Positions 29,676-38,823 are shown, counted from the stretch's first letter. The stretch: DNA of 64,000 nucleotides from Paucibacter sp. TC2R-5 (GCF_025717605.1 NZ_JAJIRQ010000004.1:194804-258803), one strand, 5' to 3'. Notes: generated from the sequence alone by a model not told the origin. Made by a program: numbers and translations.

Positions 29676-30460
29676 CGATAATTTCAAGCAAGCTGGCGCT
29701 TATTGGCCGCGCGCTGCGACTCAAGCTGGCCGATATTGGCGCGGCCACGCGTTTGTTTTTTCAGATTCTGGCCCGTTTGCCGCAAAGCCTGCTGCGCTTT
29801 GGTTTGGTGCGCGATCAGGTGTATTTCCTCGGCAATCACTCGGTGTCATTGATAGGGGTGGCAGGCCTGTTTGTCGGCTTTGTGCTGGCGTTGCAGGGCT
29901 ATTACACGCTGCAGCGCTATGGTTCGGCCGAGGCGGTGGGCTTGTTGGTAGCCCTGAGCTTGGTGCGGGAGTTGGGCCCGGTGGTGGCTGCGCTCTTGTT
30001 TGCGGGCCGGGCCGGCACTTCGCTGACGGCCGAGATTGGTTTGATGAAGGCGGGCGAGCAGTTGACGGCGATGGAGATGATGGCCGTCGACCCGCTGACA
30101 CGGGTCTTGGCGCCGCGCTTTTGGGGCGGAGTGATTGCGATGCCTTTGCTGGCCGCTTTGTTTTCGGCCATCGGCGTGGTTGGCGGCTGGCTGGTGGCGG
30201 TGGTGCTGATCGGCATCGACGACGGCTCGTTCTGGTCGCAGATGCAGGGCGGTGTTGATGTCTGGGCCGATGTCGGCAACGGCGTCATCAAGAGCTTGGT
30301 GTTTGGTGTGACGGTGACGTTTGTGGCGCTCTTGCAGGGCTATACGGCCAAGCCGACACCCGAGGGTGTGGCGCAAGCGACAACGCGTACCGTGGTGGTT
30401 TCTTCCTTGGCGGTTTTGGCACTCGACTTTGTGCTGACCGCCATGATGTTCTCGATTTAG
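29672..30460 (+). CDS. mlaE: Phospholipid transport permease MlaE
   Basis: Integral membrane permease of the Mla complex with five to six predicted helices. The MlaE family blocks are visible: SLIGVAGLFVGFVLALQGY (about 50-68), LVRELGPVVAALLFAGRAG (about 95-113) and TAEIGLMKAGEQLTAMEMM (about 116-134). 262 residues. ATGA overlap with mlaF; mlaD follows after 25 bases. Confidence 0.96.
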   Translation: MTIISSKLALIGRALRLKLADIGAATRLFFQILARLPQSLLRFGLVRDQVYFLGNHSVSLIGVAGLFVGFVLALQGYYTLQRYGSAEAVGLLVALSLVRELGPVVAALLFAGRAGTSLTAEIGLMKAGEQLTAMEMMAVDPLTRVLAPRFWGGVIAMPLLAALFSAIGVVGGWLVAVVLIGIDDGSFWSQMQGGVDVWADVGNGVIKSLVFGVTVTFVALLQGYTAKPTPEGVAQATTRTVVVSSLAVLALDFVLTAMMFSI

Positions 30461-30485
30461 TTTTTGTTGGAATTTGGAGTTGAGC

Positions 30486-30974
30486 ATGCAACAAGCCTCC
30501 AGGCATGACGCAGCGGTTGGATTTTTCGTGCTCTTGGGCGGCGCAGCGCTGTTGTTCCTGGCGCTGAAGGCCGGCAATTTGCTGAGCCTGAACTTTGACG
30601 AAACCTATCAGGTCAGTGCCAAATTCGACAATATTGGCGGTTTGAAGAGCCGCGCCTCGGTCAAAAGCGCCGGCGTGGTGATTGGACGGGTCGAGTCGAT
30701 CACCTTTGACGACAAGACGTTCCAGGCTAAGGTCTTGATCAGTCTGAACAAAAAAGTAGCCTTCCCCAAAGACAGTTCGGCGAAGATCTTGACTGCCGGC
30801 CTGCTCGGCGAGCAATACATCGGCCTAGAAGCCGGGGCGGGCGAGAAGAATTTGGGTCCAGGCGATGCGATCAAACAGACTCAATCGGCGATTGTGTTGG
30901 AAAACCTGATCGGTCAATTCTTGTACAACAAGGCCGCAGACTCGGGTTCGGCCGCGGGAGAGGCCAAGCCATGA
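30486..30974 (+). CDS. mlaD: Phospholipid-binding MCE-domain protein MlaD
   Basis: Inner-membrane anchored MCE protein whose hexamer forms the lipid channel of MlaFEDB. One membrane helix (about 12-30), then the MCE domain (about 38-115) with VSAKFDNIGGLKSRASVKSA (about 40-59) and the pore-loop segment TAGLLGEQYIGLEAG (about 100-114). The ATG at 30486 has GGAG upstream; an ATG twelve bases earlier lacks a site. 162 residues, normal. Stop overlaps mlaA. Confidence 0.95.
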   Translation: MQQASRHDAAVGFFVLLGGAALLFLALKAGNLLSLNFDETYQVSAKFDNIGGLKSRASVKSAGVVIGRVESITFDDKTFQAKVLISLNKKVAFPKDSSAKILTAGLLGEQYIGLEAGAGEKNLGPGDAIKQTQSAIVLENLIGQFLYNKAADSGSAAGEAKP

Positions 30975-31747
30975 ACGTCGCGGGCTTTCCGGCTGCGCAC
31001 AACTTGCCTTGGCGAGCTTTACTGCTCTGCCTTGTGTTGGTCTTGAGCGGTTGCGCCAGCTTGCGCAGTGCCCCGGGTAGCGCCGGTCAAAAGCTCGATC
31101 CCTGGGAGCCGTGGAACCGCAAGGTCTTCGCCTTCAACGAATCGGTGGATGAGAATTTGCTCAAGCCTGTGGCGACCGTCTACAGCAATATCGTGCCTGC
31201 TCCGATTCGCCAGTCGGTCGATAACTTTGTCAACAATGTGGCCGACGCTTGGACGACCGTCAACCTAGTACTGCAGTGGCGCCTGAAGGCCAGTGTTGAG
31301 CAAGGTATGCGCTTTGCGGTCAATTCGACCCTGGGTTTTGGCGGCCTGATCGACATTGCGACCGAAGTTGGCCTGGAGCGTAAAACCGAAGATTTGGGCA
31401 AGACTTTTGGCCGCTGGGGCACGGGCACCGGCGCCTATATTGTCTGGCCGCTGCTTGGCCCCTCCTCGGTGCGAGACACCTTGGCCATGCCGTTTGACTG
31501 GCAGATGTCGCCGGCCTTTTTGTTCCGCGATGGCAGTAGCAAGCTGGCGATTTACAGCCTGCAGACCATCAACGCACGGTCAAATTTTTTACGCGCCAGC
31601 GAGATGCTCGAAGGCATCGCTCTGGATAAGTACACCTTTTACCGGGACGCTTTCTTGCAGCGACGCGGCAATATCGGGACTGATGACGAGTTTGAAGTCC
31701 TGGTTCCCGAAACAAAGCCGGAGAGCAATCCGCAAGCTGGCCCCTAA
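30971..31747 (+). CDS. mlaA: Outer-membrane lipoprotein MlaA (VacJ)
   Basis: Removes phospholipids from the outer leaflet of the outer membrane and hands them to MlaC. The signal peptide ends in lipobox LSGC with the cysteine at residue 28. The family block DPWEPWNRKVFAFNE (about 43-57) and the FGRWGTGTGAYIVWPLLGPS block (about 145-164) are both present. 258 residues, normal. ATGA overlap with mlaD; mlaC follows after 73 bases. Confidence 0.95.
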   Translation: MNVAGFPAAHNLPWRALLLCLVLVLSGCASLRSAPGSAGQKLDPWEPWNRKVFAFNESVDENLLKPVATVYSNIVPAPIRQSVDNFVNNVADAWTTVNLVLQWRLKASVEQGMRFAVNSTLGFGGLIDIATEVGLERKTEDLGKTFGRWGTGTGAYIVWPLLGPSSVRDTLAMPFDWQMSPAFLFRDGSSKLAIYSLQTINARSNFLRASEMLEGIALDKYTFYRDAFLQRRGNIGTDDEFEVLVPETKPESNPQAGP

Positions 31748-31820
31748 GTGGTGCAAGTGAAACCAATCCTGGGCTGAGGCGTTGGATGCTTCGGCCTGTT
31801 GAAACGAAGGAACCGAATTG

Positions 31821-32471
31821 ATGAACGCTAGCAATTTTTCTTTGACCAAACGTGTGTTCTTGGGCGCTGCCTTGGCGGCGGCCATGAGTTTGGGTGCGCC
31901 GGCGATGGCGGCCGACGCCAGTGCACCGGATCTGCTGATACGTCAGCTTTCCTTGGAGACCCTGGAGGCCGTCAAGGCCGATAAGTCGATTCAAGGCGGG
32001 GACCTGCAAAAGATCATCGCTCTGGTGGACGGCAAGGTGATGCCGCATGTGAACTTTCAGCGCATGACGGCGTCGGCAGTTGGGCGCTTTTGGCGCCAGG
32101 CCACGCCCGAGCAGCAAAAGCGCCTGCAAGATGAGTTCAAGACCTTGCTGGTGCGCACCTACGCCGGCGCCTTGACCCAGGTGAAAGATCAAACCATCGC
32201 CCTGAAGCCTTTGCGCGCAGGAGCCGACGACACCGAGGTGGTGGTGCGGACCGAGATTCGCGGCAAGGGCGACCCGATTCAGCTGGACTATCGCCTGGAA
32301 AAGGTCTCAGGCGTCTGGATGATTTTTGATGTCAATGTGCTGGGCATCTGGTTGGCCGATCAGTACCGCAATAGCTTCGCGCAGGAGATCGGTGCCAATG
32401 GCATTGACGGTTTGATCAAGACCTTGGCCGACAAGAACCAAAAGGCTTCCAGCGCGGCGGTCAAGGTCTGA
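31821..32471 (+). CDS. mlaC: Periplasmic phospholipid shuttle MlaC
   Basis: Soluble periplasmic carrier between MlaA and MlaD. The signal peptide ends near residue 31 (APAMAADA). The Tol-Tol-Ttg2 fold segments are visible: VMPHVNFQRMTASAVGRFWR (about 72-91) and WMIFDVNVLGIWLADQYRN (about 168-186). The ATG at 31821 follows GAAGGA; a TTG three bases earlier is less likely. 216 residues. mlaB begins directly after the stop codon. Confidence 0.95.
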   Translation: MNASNFSLTKRVFLGAALAAAMSLGAPAMAADASAPDLLIRQLSLETLEAVKADKSIQGGDLQKIIALVDGKVMPHVNFQRMTASAVGRFWRQATPEQQKRLQDEFKTLLVRTYAGALTQVKDQTIALKPLRAGADDTEVVVRTEIRGKGDPIQLDYRLEKVSGVWMIFDVNVLGIWLADQYRNSFAQEIGANGIDGLIKTLADKNQKASSAAVKV

Positions 32472-32798
32472 ATGTCGGCCCATATGCTCAAACTCCCGGC
32501 TTCGGTGCGAGTCGACGCGGCGCCCGCATTGTGGGCCGGCCTGCAGTCCAGTCTGCGGGCCGAGGCGGCTCAAATCGTCAATGGCGCCGGCGCTGAGCTC
32601 AATGTCGATGCTGGTGAGTTGCAGCAGTTCGATTCGGTCGTGTTGACGCTCTTGCTCAGCGCCGCTCGCCTTTGCAAGGAGCTTGGCGTGCAGTTGCGGG
32701 TGCTCAATGTACCGGCCAAGCTGCAAGAGCTGGCGCGTGTTTATGGCGTGGCCGAACTGCTTTGGCCCGAATCGCCTGAAGCCGGGCAGGGCGCTTAA
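32472..32798 (+). CDS. mlaB: STAS-domain protein MlaB
   Basis: Small cytoplasmic STAS protein that binds MlaF and is needed for complex stability. 108 residues with the NVDAGELQQFDSVVLTLLLS core (about 44-63), where the serine corresponds to the STAS Ser/Thr position. It starts at the base after the mlaC stop and ends overlapping the hexR stop by four bases (convergent). Confidence 0.92.
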   Translation: MSAHMLKLPASVRVDAAPALWAGLQSSLRAEAAQIVNGAGAELNVDAGELQQFDSVVLTLLLSAARLCKELGVQLRVLNVPAKLQELARVYGVAELLWPESPEAGQGA

Positions 32799-33658
32799 AC
32801 GTAGCGTTTGCTGCGCAGGTTCTTCTTGATCTCTTGCAGCATGGGCCGCAGGGTAGACCCCAGACGCAGCGCCACGCCGGTGGTCAGGATGTCGATCGCG
32901 ATCAGGTGCAAGAGCCTCGACACCATCGGGCTGTAACGATCAAAATCCTCGGGGTGATCGACGGCCAGCAAGACCTGACCCTGGCTCAAGCCCACAGCAG
33001 CCAGCGGTGAGCCGCTGGCGGTGATGATGATGATGGTGGCGCCCTTTTTGCGCGCGATCTCGGCAGCGTCCAGCAGGTCGCGGCTGCGGCCCGAGTTGCT
33101 GATGATGACGGCGCAGTCGCCTGGCTGCAGCATGGTCGCACTCATCAATTGCACATGACCGTCGCTGCAAGCGGCGGTGTTGACGCCTAAGCGGAAGAAC
33201 TTGTGCTGCGCGTCCTGCGCCACGATGCCGGAGTTGCCCACGCCGTAGAACTCGATCCGGCGCCCATTGCGGCCAGCCTCGGCCAGCGCGTTGATGGCGA
33301 TCTCGAAGGCATGGCTGGCGGCGTCGTTACGGTAATGCAGCAAGGCCGCGACCGCGTTGTCGACCACCTTGACGATCAGGTCGGCCGGCTTCTCGTCCTC
33401 GTCCACCGCCCGGTGCACAAAGGGCACGCCCTCGTTGACGCTGCCGGCCAGCTTGCGCTTGAAGTCGGTCAGGCCGTCATAGCCGACACTGCGGCAAAAG
33501 CGCACCACCGTTGGCTTGGAAACATGGGCCCGGTCGGCCAACTCGCTGACCGGCAGATTGGCAAACGAGCGCGCATCGCTGAGCAATAACTTGGCGACAC
33601 GCTGCTCGGCCGGCGGCAGGGCGGGCAATGCCGCCTTGACTCGCTCCAATATGCTCAC
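32795..33658 (-). CDS. hexR: RpiR-family regulator HexR
   Basis: Transcription factor of central carbon metabolism, expected to respond to KDPG. An N-terminal RpiR helix-turn-helix (about 1-77, LADRAHVSKPTVVRFCRSVG recognition region) is followed by a SIS sugar-phosphate domain (about 120-260) with GVGNSGIVAQDAQHKFFRLG and ISNSGRSRD. The GTG at 33658 overlaps the zwf stop (GTGA) and gives the usual SILERV start; an ATG at 33673 would lie inside zwf. 287 residues. Translation is probably coupled to zwf, so the regulator sits in the operon it likely represses. Confidence 0.92.
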   Translation of the reverse strand: MSILERVKAALPALPPAEQRVAKLLLSDARSFANLPVSELADRAHVSKPTVVRFCRSVGYDGLTDFKRKLAGSVNEGVPFVHRAVDEDEKPADLIVKVVDNAVAALLHYRNDAASHAFEIAINALAEAGRNGRRIEFYGVGNSGIVAQDAQHKFFRLGVNTAACSDGHVQLMSATMLQPGDCAVIISNSGRSRDLLDAAEIARKKGATIIIITASGSPLAAVGLSQGQVLLAVDHPEDFDRYSPMVSRLLHLIAIDILTTGVALRLGSTLRPMLQEIKKNLRSKRYV

Positions 33659-35100
33659 TGCTCTTCCGCCCATGCAAAGCCATCTCGTGCGACCAAGGCA
33701 CTGGCCGCTGCAGGGCCCCAGGATCCGGCCGAATACGGACGCGGGCCGGTGCTGTCTTGCTTCCAGGCGTCCAGAATCGGCTCGACCCAGCGCCAGGCCT
33801 GCTCTTGCTCGTCACTGCGCACGAACAGGTTCAGTCGGCCGGCGATAGCGTCCAAGAGCAAGCGCTCGTAAGCGCCGACGCGGTTGGCCGCAAAAGCCTT
33901 GTCGAAGTCCAGATCCAGTGACACTGGCGTCAATGCCTCGTTGTCGGCGCCGCCCTTGTGGGCCAGCAATTGCAACTCCAGCCCGTCTTCCGGCTGCAGC
34001 TTGATGACCAGGCGATTGGGCTGATTGGCGCCCGGGAAGATCGGGTGTGGCACCGGCCGGAAATTGATGACGATTTGCGCATCGCGCGCGGCCAGGCGCT
34101 TGCCGGTACGCAGGTAAAAGGGCACACCGGCCCAGCGCCAGTTTTGCACCTCGGTGCGCAAGGCGACAAAGGTCTCGCATTGGCTGTCGGCAGGCACTTT
34201 GGCTTCGTCCAAATAGCCGGGTACGGCCTGCCCGCCGTTGTTGCCGGCGCGGTATTGGCCGCGCACCACATCTCTGGCCACGCTTTCGACCGTGAAAGGC
34301 TTGAGCGAGCGCAGTACCTTGAGCTTTTCGTCGCGGATCGCGTCGGCGTTATTGGTCGACGGCGGCTCCATCGCGATCATGGTCAGCAACTGCAGGGCAT
34401 GGTTTTGAATCATGTCGCGCAGCGCACCGGTGCCGTCATAGAAAGCGCCACGCGTGCCCACGCCCAGGCCTTCGGCCAAGGTGATCTGGATATTGGCGAT
34501 GCTCTCGCGGCGCCACAGCGGCTCGAACAAAGCGTTGCCGAAACGCAGCGCCATCAGGTTTTGCACCGAAGGCTTGCCCAGGTAATGGTCGATGCGGAAG
34601 GCCTGCTCTTCGGCGAACACCGAGCGCACCACACGGTTGATCTCCTGCGCGCTGGCCAGGTCATGGCCAAGCGGCTTCTCCAACACCACGCGCACGCGCT
34701 TCTCGTTCAGGCCGGCGGCGCCGAGCTGCTCGCAGATTTGGGTGAACAGATGCGGGCTGGTGGCCAGGTAGAGCACCACCGTGTCGGCCGCGCGCTCGCC
34801 CAACCACTCCTTCAAGCGCTGGTAATGCTCGGGTTGCGACAAGTCCATGCGGCGGTAATGCAGCAGCGCGGCGAACTTCTCGAACTCTTCGTCATTTGGG
34901 CGCTTGGAGCCGTCGACTTCCCGGAAGCGCTCTTTCAGCCATTCGCGGTAACGCTCGTCACTCATCTCGTCACGGGCCACCGCCAAAATGCGGCCGCCGG
35001 CCGGCAGCTTGCCGTGGCGGAAGGCCTGGAACAGCGCCGGCATCAGCTTTCTCCAAGTGAGATCGCCGGTACCGCCGAAGAAAACGAGATCGAATGACAT
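33655..35100 (-). CDS. zwf: Glucose-6-phosphate 1-dehydrogenase
   Basis: Oxidises glucose 6-phosphate to 6-phosphogluconolactone with NAD(P)+, the entry to the pentose phosphate and Entner-Doudoroff routes. The nucleotide motif GGTGDLTWRKLMPA (about 9-22) and the active-site block RIDHYLGKPSVQN (about 174-186) are intact. 481 residues, normal for bacterial enzymes. Divergent from tal; overlaps hexR by four bases. Confidence 0.97.
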   Translation of the reverse strand: MSFDLVFFGGTGDLTWRKLMPALFQAFRHGKLPAGGRILAVARDEMSDERYREWLKERFREVDGSKRPNDEEFEKFAALLHYRRMDLSQPEHYQRLKEWLGERAADTVVLYLATSPHLFTQICEQLGAAGLNEKRVRVVLEKPLGHDLASAQEINRVVRSVFAEEQAFRIDHYLGKPSVQNLMALRFGNALFEPLWRRESIANIQITLAEGLGVGTRGAFYDGTGALRDMIQNHALQLLTMIAMEPPSTNNADAIRDEKLKVLRSLKPFTVESVARDVVRGQYRAGNNGGQAVPGYLDEAKVPADSQCETFVALRTEVQNWRWAGVPFYLRTGKRLAARDAQIVINFRPVPHPIFPGANQPNRLVIKLQPEDGLELQLLAHKGGADNEALTPVSLDLDFDKAFAANRVGAYERLLLDAIAGRLNLFVRSDEQEQAWRWVEPILDAWKQDSTGPRPYSAGSWGPAAASALVARDGFAWAEEQ

Positions 35101-35152
35101 GAGTCAGGCCTTATCTATTGCAGCGCGCCAAGAATTTTCAGGCGGCACTTGA

Positions 35153-35167
35153 TGTAACTAAGTTTCT
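35153..35167. promoter_or_regulatory. Candidate HexR operator
   Basis: TGTAACT-A-AGTTTCT is an imperfect palindrome (five of seven pairs) that resembles the HexR-type TGTAAT-N3-ATTACA consensus. It lies 53 bases upstream of zwf, directly next to an AT-rich patch that could hold the zwf -10 box. A second TGTAACT half-site occurs at 35254-35260 on the tal side. Assigned because hexR is in the same operon; binding is not shown. Confidence 0.4.
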
Positions 35168-35271
35168 AGTTTTATGATGCCGGAGTTTCTTGCAAAGGTC
35201 AATACCGAAGTCCCTAGAGGCGGTGTTCATGGGGCTATTTCTTTTTTTGATCGTGTAACTGGCGTCCTTGT

Positions 35272-35287
35272 CTCGCCTATTGGCGAG
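35272..35287. promoter_or_regulatory. Perfect 6-bp inverted repeat at tal promoter
   Basis: CTCGCC-TATT-GGCGAG overlaps the candidate -35 box of tal (35280-35285). It could be an operator or an mRNA-independent coincidence; the regulator is unknown. Confidence 0.35.
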
Positions 35288-35309
35288 GTGCGAACAGCGG
35301 TTCTAATAC
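35280..35309 (+). promoter_or_regulatory. Candidate sigma-70 promoter of tal-pgi
   Basis: TTGGCG (35280-35285) and TAATAC (35304-35309) with an 18-base spacer, 36 bases upstream of the tal ATG. Reasonable match to the consensus. Confidence 0.4.
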
Positions 35310-35345
35310 GGTCTGGCTAGCCTTTTTGCAGAAAGACAAACAATC

Positions 35346-36290
35346 ATGAATCAACTGGACCAACTCAAATCCCTGACCACCGTGGTGGCCGACACCGGCA
35401 ACTTCTTGCAGCTGGCGCAGTTTGCGCCGCGTGACGCCACCACCAATCCGTCCTTGATCCTGAAGGCGGTGCAGTCTGCCGACTATGCGCCGCTGCTGAC
35501 CGACACGGTCGCCGCCCACAAGGGTTTGGCGCTGGACGAGATCGTGGACCGGGTGCTGGTGCGCTTTGGTCTGGAGATTTTGAAGGTGGTGCCGGGCCGC
35601 GTCTCGACCGAAGTGGACGCACGCCTGAGCTTTGACAAGGTCGCCACCCTGGCACGCGCCCGCCGCATCATCGGCCTGTACGAGGCCGCCGGTATCTCGC
35701 GCGAACGCGTGCTGATCAAGATCGCCTCGACCTGGGAAGGCATTCAAGCCGCCCGCGAATTGGAGCTGGAAGGCATTCACTGCAACCTGACTCTGCTGTT
35801 CTCCTTCTGCCAGGCTGTTGCCTGCGGTGAGGCTGGTATCCAGCTGATCTCGCCTTTTGTCGGCCGAATCTACGACTGGTACAAAAAGAACGCCGGGGCG
35901 GCCTGGGACGAGGGGCAACAAGCCGGCGCCAATGACCCCGGCGTCAAGTCGGTCGCGCAGATCTTCAACTATTACAAAAAGCATGGTATCCAGACCGAAG
36001 TGATGGGTGCGAGCTTCCGCAATGTCGGCCAGATCCAGGCCTTGGCCGGCTGCGACTTGCTGACCATCAGCCCCGATTTGCTGTCCCAGTTGCAAAAGCT
36101 CGACGCCGCCTTGCCGCTGGCGCTGGACGCCGCTGCGGCCAAGCAGTTGGACTTGCCAAAAGTTTCTTTCGATGAAGCGGCGTTCCGCTTCGCCCTCAAC
36201 CAGGATGCCATGGCGACAGAAAAGCTGGCCGAAGGCATCCGCCTGTTTGCTGTTGACTCGGCCAAACTGGATCAGATGATTGTGAGTTGA
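35346..36290 (+). CDS. tal: Transaldolase
   Basis: Transfers a dihydroxyacetone unit between sugar phosphates in the non-oxidative pentose phosphate pathway. The TNPSLIL block (about residues 36-42) and the Schiff-base lysine in [14 protein letters not shown] (about 127-140) are present, as is the family segment [12 protein letters not shown]. 314 residues, the E. coli TalB size class. The single base between its stop and the pgi ATG points to one transcript. Confidence 0.97.
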   Translation: MNQLDQLKSLTTVVADTGNFLQLAQFAPRDATTNPSLILKAVQSADYAPLLTDTVAAHKGLALDEIVDRVLVRFGLEILKVVPGRVSTEVDARLSFDKVATLARARRIIGLYEAAGISRERVLIKIASTWEGIQAARELELEGIHCNLTLLFSFCQAVACGEAGIQLISPFVGRIYDWYKKNAGAAWDEGQQAGANDPGVKSVAQIFNYYKKHGIQTEVMGASFRNVGQIQALAGCDLLTISPDLLSQLQKLDAALPLALDAAAAKQLDLPKVSFDEAAFRFALNQDAMATEKLAEGIRLFAVDSAKLDQMIVS

Positions 36291-36291
36291 T

Positions 36292-37935
36292 ATGTCTTCT
36301 TCTTCGCCCGTCGCATCGCGTTGTGACCAAAGCCCCACCTGGGGCCTGCTGAAGCAGCATTTCCAAGCCGCCGGCCAGCGCTTCGATCTGCGCCAGGCCT
36401 TTGCCGCCGACGCCGGGCGTTATGCCGCCTGGATGTTGCAGGCGCCGGAGCTGTTCGCTGATTTGTCCAAGAACCGCATCGATGCCGACACCCAGGCTTT
36501 GTTGCTGCAATTGGCCAGAGACTGCGGCTTGGAGGCCAAGCGCGATGCGATGCTGGCGGGTGAGGCCATCAACCTGACCGAGGGCCGCGCGGTGCTGCAC
36601 ACGGCGCTGCGTGCGCCGGCAGGGCCGGAATTTTTGTTCAGCGAGGAGGTGCAAGCCTCGCTCAGCAGCATGCTGACCTTTGCCGAAAGCGTGCGGGACA
36701 CGGCCAAGAGCGGCTTCACCGACGTCGTCCACATCGGCATCGGCGGCTCGGACCTGGGCCCGGCGATGGTGGTGCGGGCCTTGCAAGCCTACACGCAGCA
36801 GGGATTGAAGCTGCACTTTGTCTCCAACGTCGACGGCCATGATTTGGCGCCGGTGTTGCGCGACTTGAAGCCAGAGACGACGCTGTTCGTGATCGCCTCC
36901 AAGACCTTCACGACGCAAGAAACCTTGGCCAATGCCATGGCCGCCAAGGCCTGGTTTTTGGCCGCCGGTGGCGCCGATGTGGCGCGCCATTTCGTCGCCA
37001 CCAGCAGCAACACGGCGGCGGCCGGCGCCTTCGGCATCACGACGACCTTTGGCTTTTGGGACTGGGTCGGTGGGCGTTATTCGCTCTGGTCGGTGATCGG
37101 CCTGCCGATCGCGATCGCCGTCGGTGTCGACAATTTCCGCGCCTTGCTGGCCGGCGCGCATGCGATGGATCAGCATTTCGCTCACACGCCGCTGGAGCAG
37201 AACCTGCCTGTGCAGTTGGGCTTGCTGGACATCTGGTATCGCAACTTCCACGGCTTCAGCAGCCGCAGCGTGGCGCCTTATCACCAGGGCCTGGGTCGTT
37301 TGCCGGCCTATTTGCAGCAGTTGGAGATGGAGAGCAATGGCAAGGGCGTCGACCTGGAGGGTCAGGCCTTGCCTTACGCGACCAGCCCGGTGGTCTGGGG
37401 CGAGGCCGGCACCAATGGCCAGCATGCTTACTTTCAGATGCTGCACCAAGGCACGGATGTGATTCCAGTCGAGTTCATCGCGGTCAAGACACCCAATTTC
37501 GGCGCCGAGGTGCAGGGCGAGCTGAAGACCTTGTTGCAGGACCAGCATCGCAAGCTCTTGGCCAATTGCCTGGCGCAATCGCAAGCGCTGATGCAAGGAA
37601 AGTCTTGTGATGAAGCGCTGCAGGAATCGGCGCCGACGGCATCCAAAGAGTTGGACGCCGCGACCGTGGCGCGCCACCGCAGTTTCCCCGGCAACCGGCC
37701 GAGCACGACGCTGGTGCTGGAGCGGCTAACACCCAGTTCCCTGGGTGCTTTGATTGCGCTGTACGAGCAGCGCGTGTTTGTCAGCGGTGCGCTGTGGGGT
37801 ATCAACAGTTTTGATCAATGGGGTGTCGAGTTGGGCAAGGCCTTGTGCGGAGCTTTGCTGCCTCGCTTGAGCAGCGGTGACACCAGCGGCCTTGATGCCT
37901 CTACCGCTGGACTCTTGAAACACCTGACAGCATGA
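36292..37935 (+). CDS. pgi: Glucose-6-phosphate isomerase
   Basis: Interconverts glucose 6-phosphate and fructose 6-phosphate. The phosphate-binding IGIGGSDLGPAMV (about 148-160), the SKTFTTQETL segment (about 203-212), the PGI signature GGRYSLWSVIGLP (about 259-271) and the active-site glutamate/histidine region are all visible. 547 residues, normal. Stop overlaps the phosphatase ATG (ATGA). Confidence 0.97.
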   Translation: MSSSSPVASRCDQSPTWGLLKQHFQAAGQRFDLRQAFAADAGRYAAWMLQAPELFADLSKNRIDADTQALLLQLARDCGLEAKRDAMLAGEAINLTEGRAVLHTALRAPAGPEFLFSEEVQASLSSMLTFAESVRDTAKSGFTDVVHIGIGGSDLGPAMVVRALQAYTQQGLKLHFVSNVDGHDLAPVLRDLKPETTLFVIASKTFTTQETLANAMAAKAWFLAAGGADVARHFVATSSNTAAAGAFGITTTFGFWDWVGGRYSLWSVIGLPIAIAVGVDNFRALLAGAHAMDQHFAHTPLEQNLPVQLGLLDIWYRNFHGFSSRSVAPYHQGLGRLPAYLQQLEMESNGKGVDLEGQALPYATSPVVWGEAGTNGQHAYFQMLHQGTDVIPVEFIAVKTPNFGAEVQGELKTLLQDQHRKLLANCLAQSQALMQGKSCDEALQESAPTASKELDAATVARHRSFPGNRPSTTLVLERLTPSSLGALIALYEQRVFVSGALWGINSFDQWGVELGKALCGALLPRLSSGDTSGLDASTAGLLKHLTA

Positions 37936-38543
37936 ATATCGTCTTTGATTTTGGTGGCGTGGTGTTTCGCTGGCACCCGGCCAGCTTCTTGGCGCGGGTC
38001 TGGCCGCATCGGGTTGCTGACCTGGAACAGGGCGCTACTGTGGCGGAGCAGTTCTTCGAGAACTACGGCGGCGACTGGGGAGCGTTTGATCAGGGTTTGA
38101 TTGATGCAGACACTGTCATCCAGCGGATCGCCGCGCGTACCGGATGGCCGGAGGCCGAGGTCGCGCAGGTCCTGGCTGCAGTGCCGGATGAGCTGCAATT
38201 GCAATCAGATATGGCCGCGCTGATCAACGAGCTGAAGCAGGCCGGCCATCGGCTGTTCTACTTGTCGAATATGCCCGAGCCCTATGCCGATCATCTGGAG
38301 CAAGCTCACCCGCTGCGCGAGTGGTTCGAGGCTGGTGTCTTCTCGGGTCGGGTCAAGCATTCCAAGCCGCGCACAGAGATCTTCAAGATTGCGTCGGAGC
38401 TCTTTGGCCTGGCGCCCGAAGCCTGCGTGTTTCTGGATGACCATCCGGCCAATATCGAGGCGGCTCACGCCTTGGGCTGGCAGGCCCTGCTGTTCACGAC
38501 CGCCGCGCAGGCCCGGCAGGACTTGTCCGCCTTAATGCGGTAG
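37932..38543 (+). CDS. HAD-superfamily phosphatase, YihX-like
   Basis: Haloacid dehalogenase-type hydrolase of subclass IA, 203 residues. Motif I is FDFGGVVF (the second Asp of DxD is replaced by Gly, as in YihX-like members), motif II LSNMPE (about 115-120), motif III lysine in [10 protein letters not shown] (about 137-146) and motif [14 protein letters not shown] (about 162-173). YihX of E. coli acts on glucose 1-phosphate; the layout here is similar and the gene is translationally coupled to pgi, so a hexose-phosphate substrate is plausible. Its 3' end overlaps yacG by 12 bases. Substrate is inference. Confidence 0.82.
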   Translation: MNIVFDFGGVVFRWHPASFLARVWPHRVADLEQGATVAEQFFENYGGDWGAFDQGLIDADTVIQRIAARTGWPEAEVAQVLAAVPDELQLQSDMAALINELKQAGHRLFYLSNMPEPYADHLEQAHPLREWFEAGVFSGRVKHSKPRTEIFKIASELFGLAPEACVFLDDHPANIEAAHALGWQALLFTTAAQARQDLSALMR

Positions 38544-38723
38544 CGAGTCGTCTTCCACCGGCGGGCTGGCCGGCACAGCGAAACTCTCGCTGGCCCAGGC
38601 GCCGAGGTCGATCTGCCGGCAGCGTTCGCTGCAAAAAGGCCGCCATAGATTGCTGGGCGCAAAAATCGAGTCGCCGCCGCAGGTCGGGCAGCGGACGATC
38701 TTGGGTGAGGGGGCGGGTGTCAT
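38532..38723 (-). CDS. yacG: DNA gyrase inhibitor / zinc-binding protein YacG
   Basis: Small zinc-ribbon protein, 63 residues, that can bind GyrB in E. coli. Four zinc ligands are visible: CPTCGG (residues 12-15) and [17 protein letters not shown] (about 30-46). The ATG at 38723 was chosen because upstream codons of the same frame lie in the dispersed repeat. Last gene of pilBCD-coaE-zapD-yacG, an order common in betaproteobacteria. Its end overlaps the HAD gene tail to tail. Confidence 0.9.
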   Translation of the reverse strand: MTPAPSPKIVRCPTCGGDSIFAPSNLWRPFCSERCRQIDLGAWASESFAVPASPPVEDDSLPH

Positions 38724-38823
38724 CGCGATGTTGTCTGTGTTGCCGAGTGGCGCCCATGGAACCGGCTTTGCCGGGCCATCGGGCGCGCCACGGCACAGAG
38801 GCCTTGGCCGTCGCCAGGCACAG

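Noticed and set aside
33958-35097. Open frame antisense to zwf
   Set aside because: Covers zwf, a clear enzyme; no ribosome site or domain.
36196-37677. Long open frame antisense to pgi
   Set aside because: Composition is His/Gln/Arg-rich as expected for an antisense shadow; pgi on the plus strand is intact.
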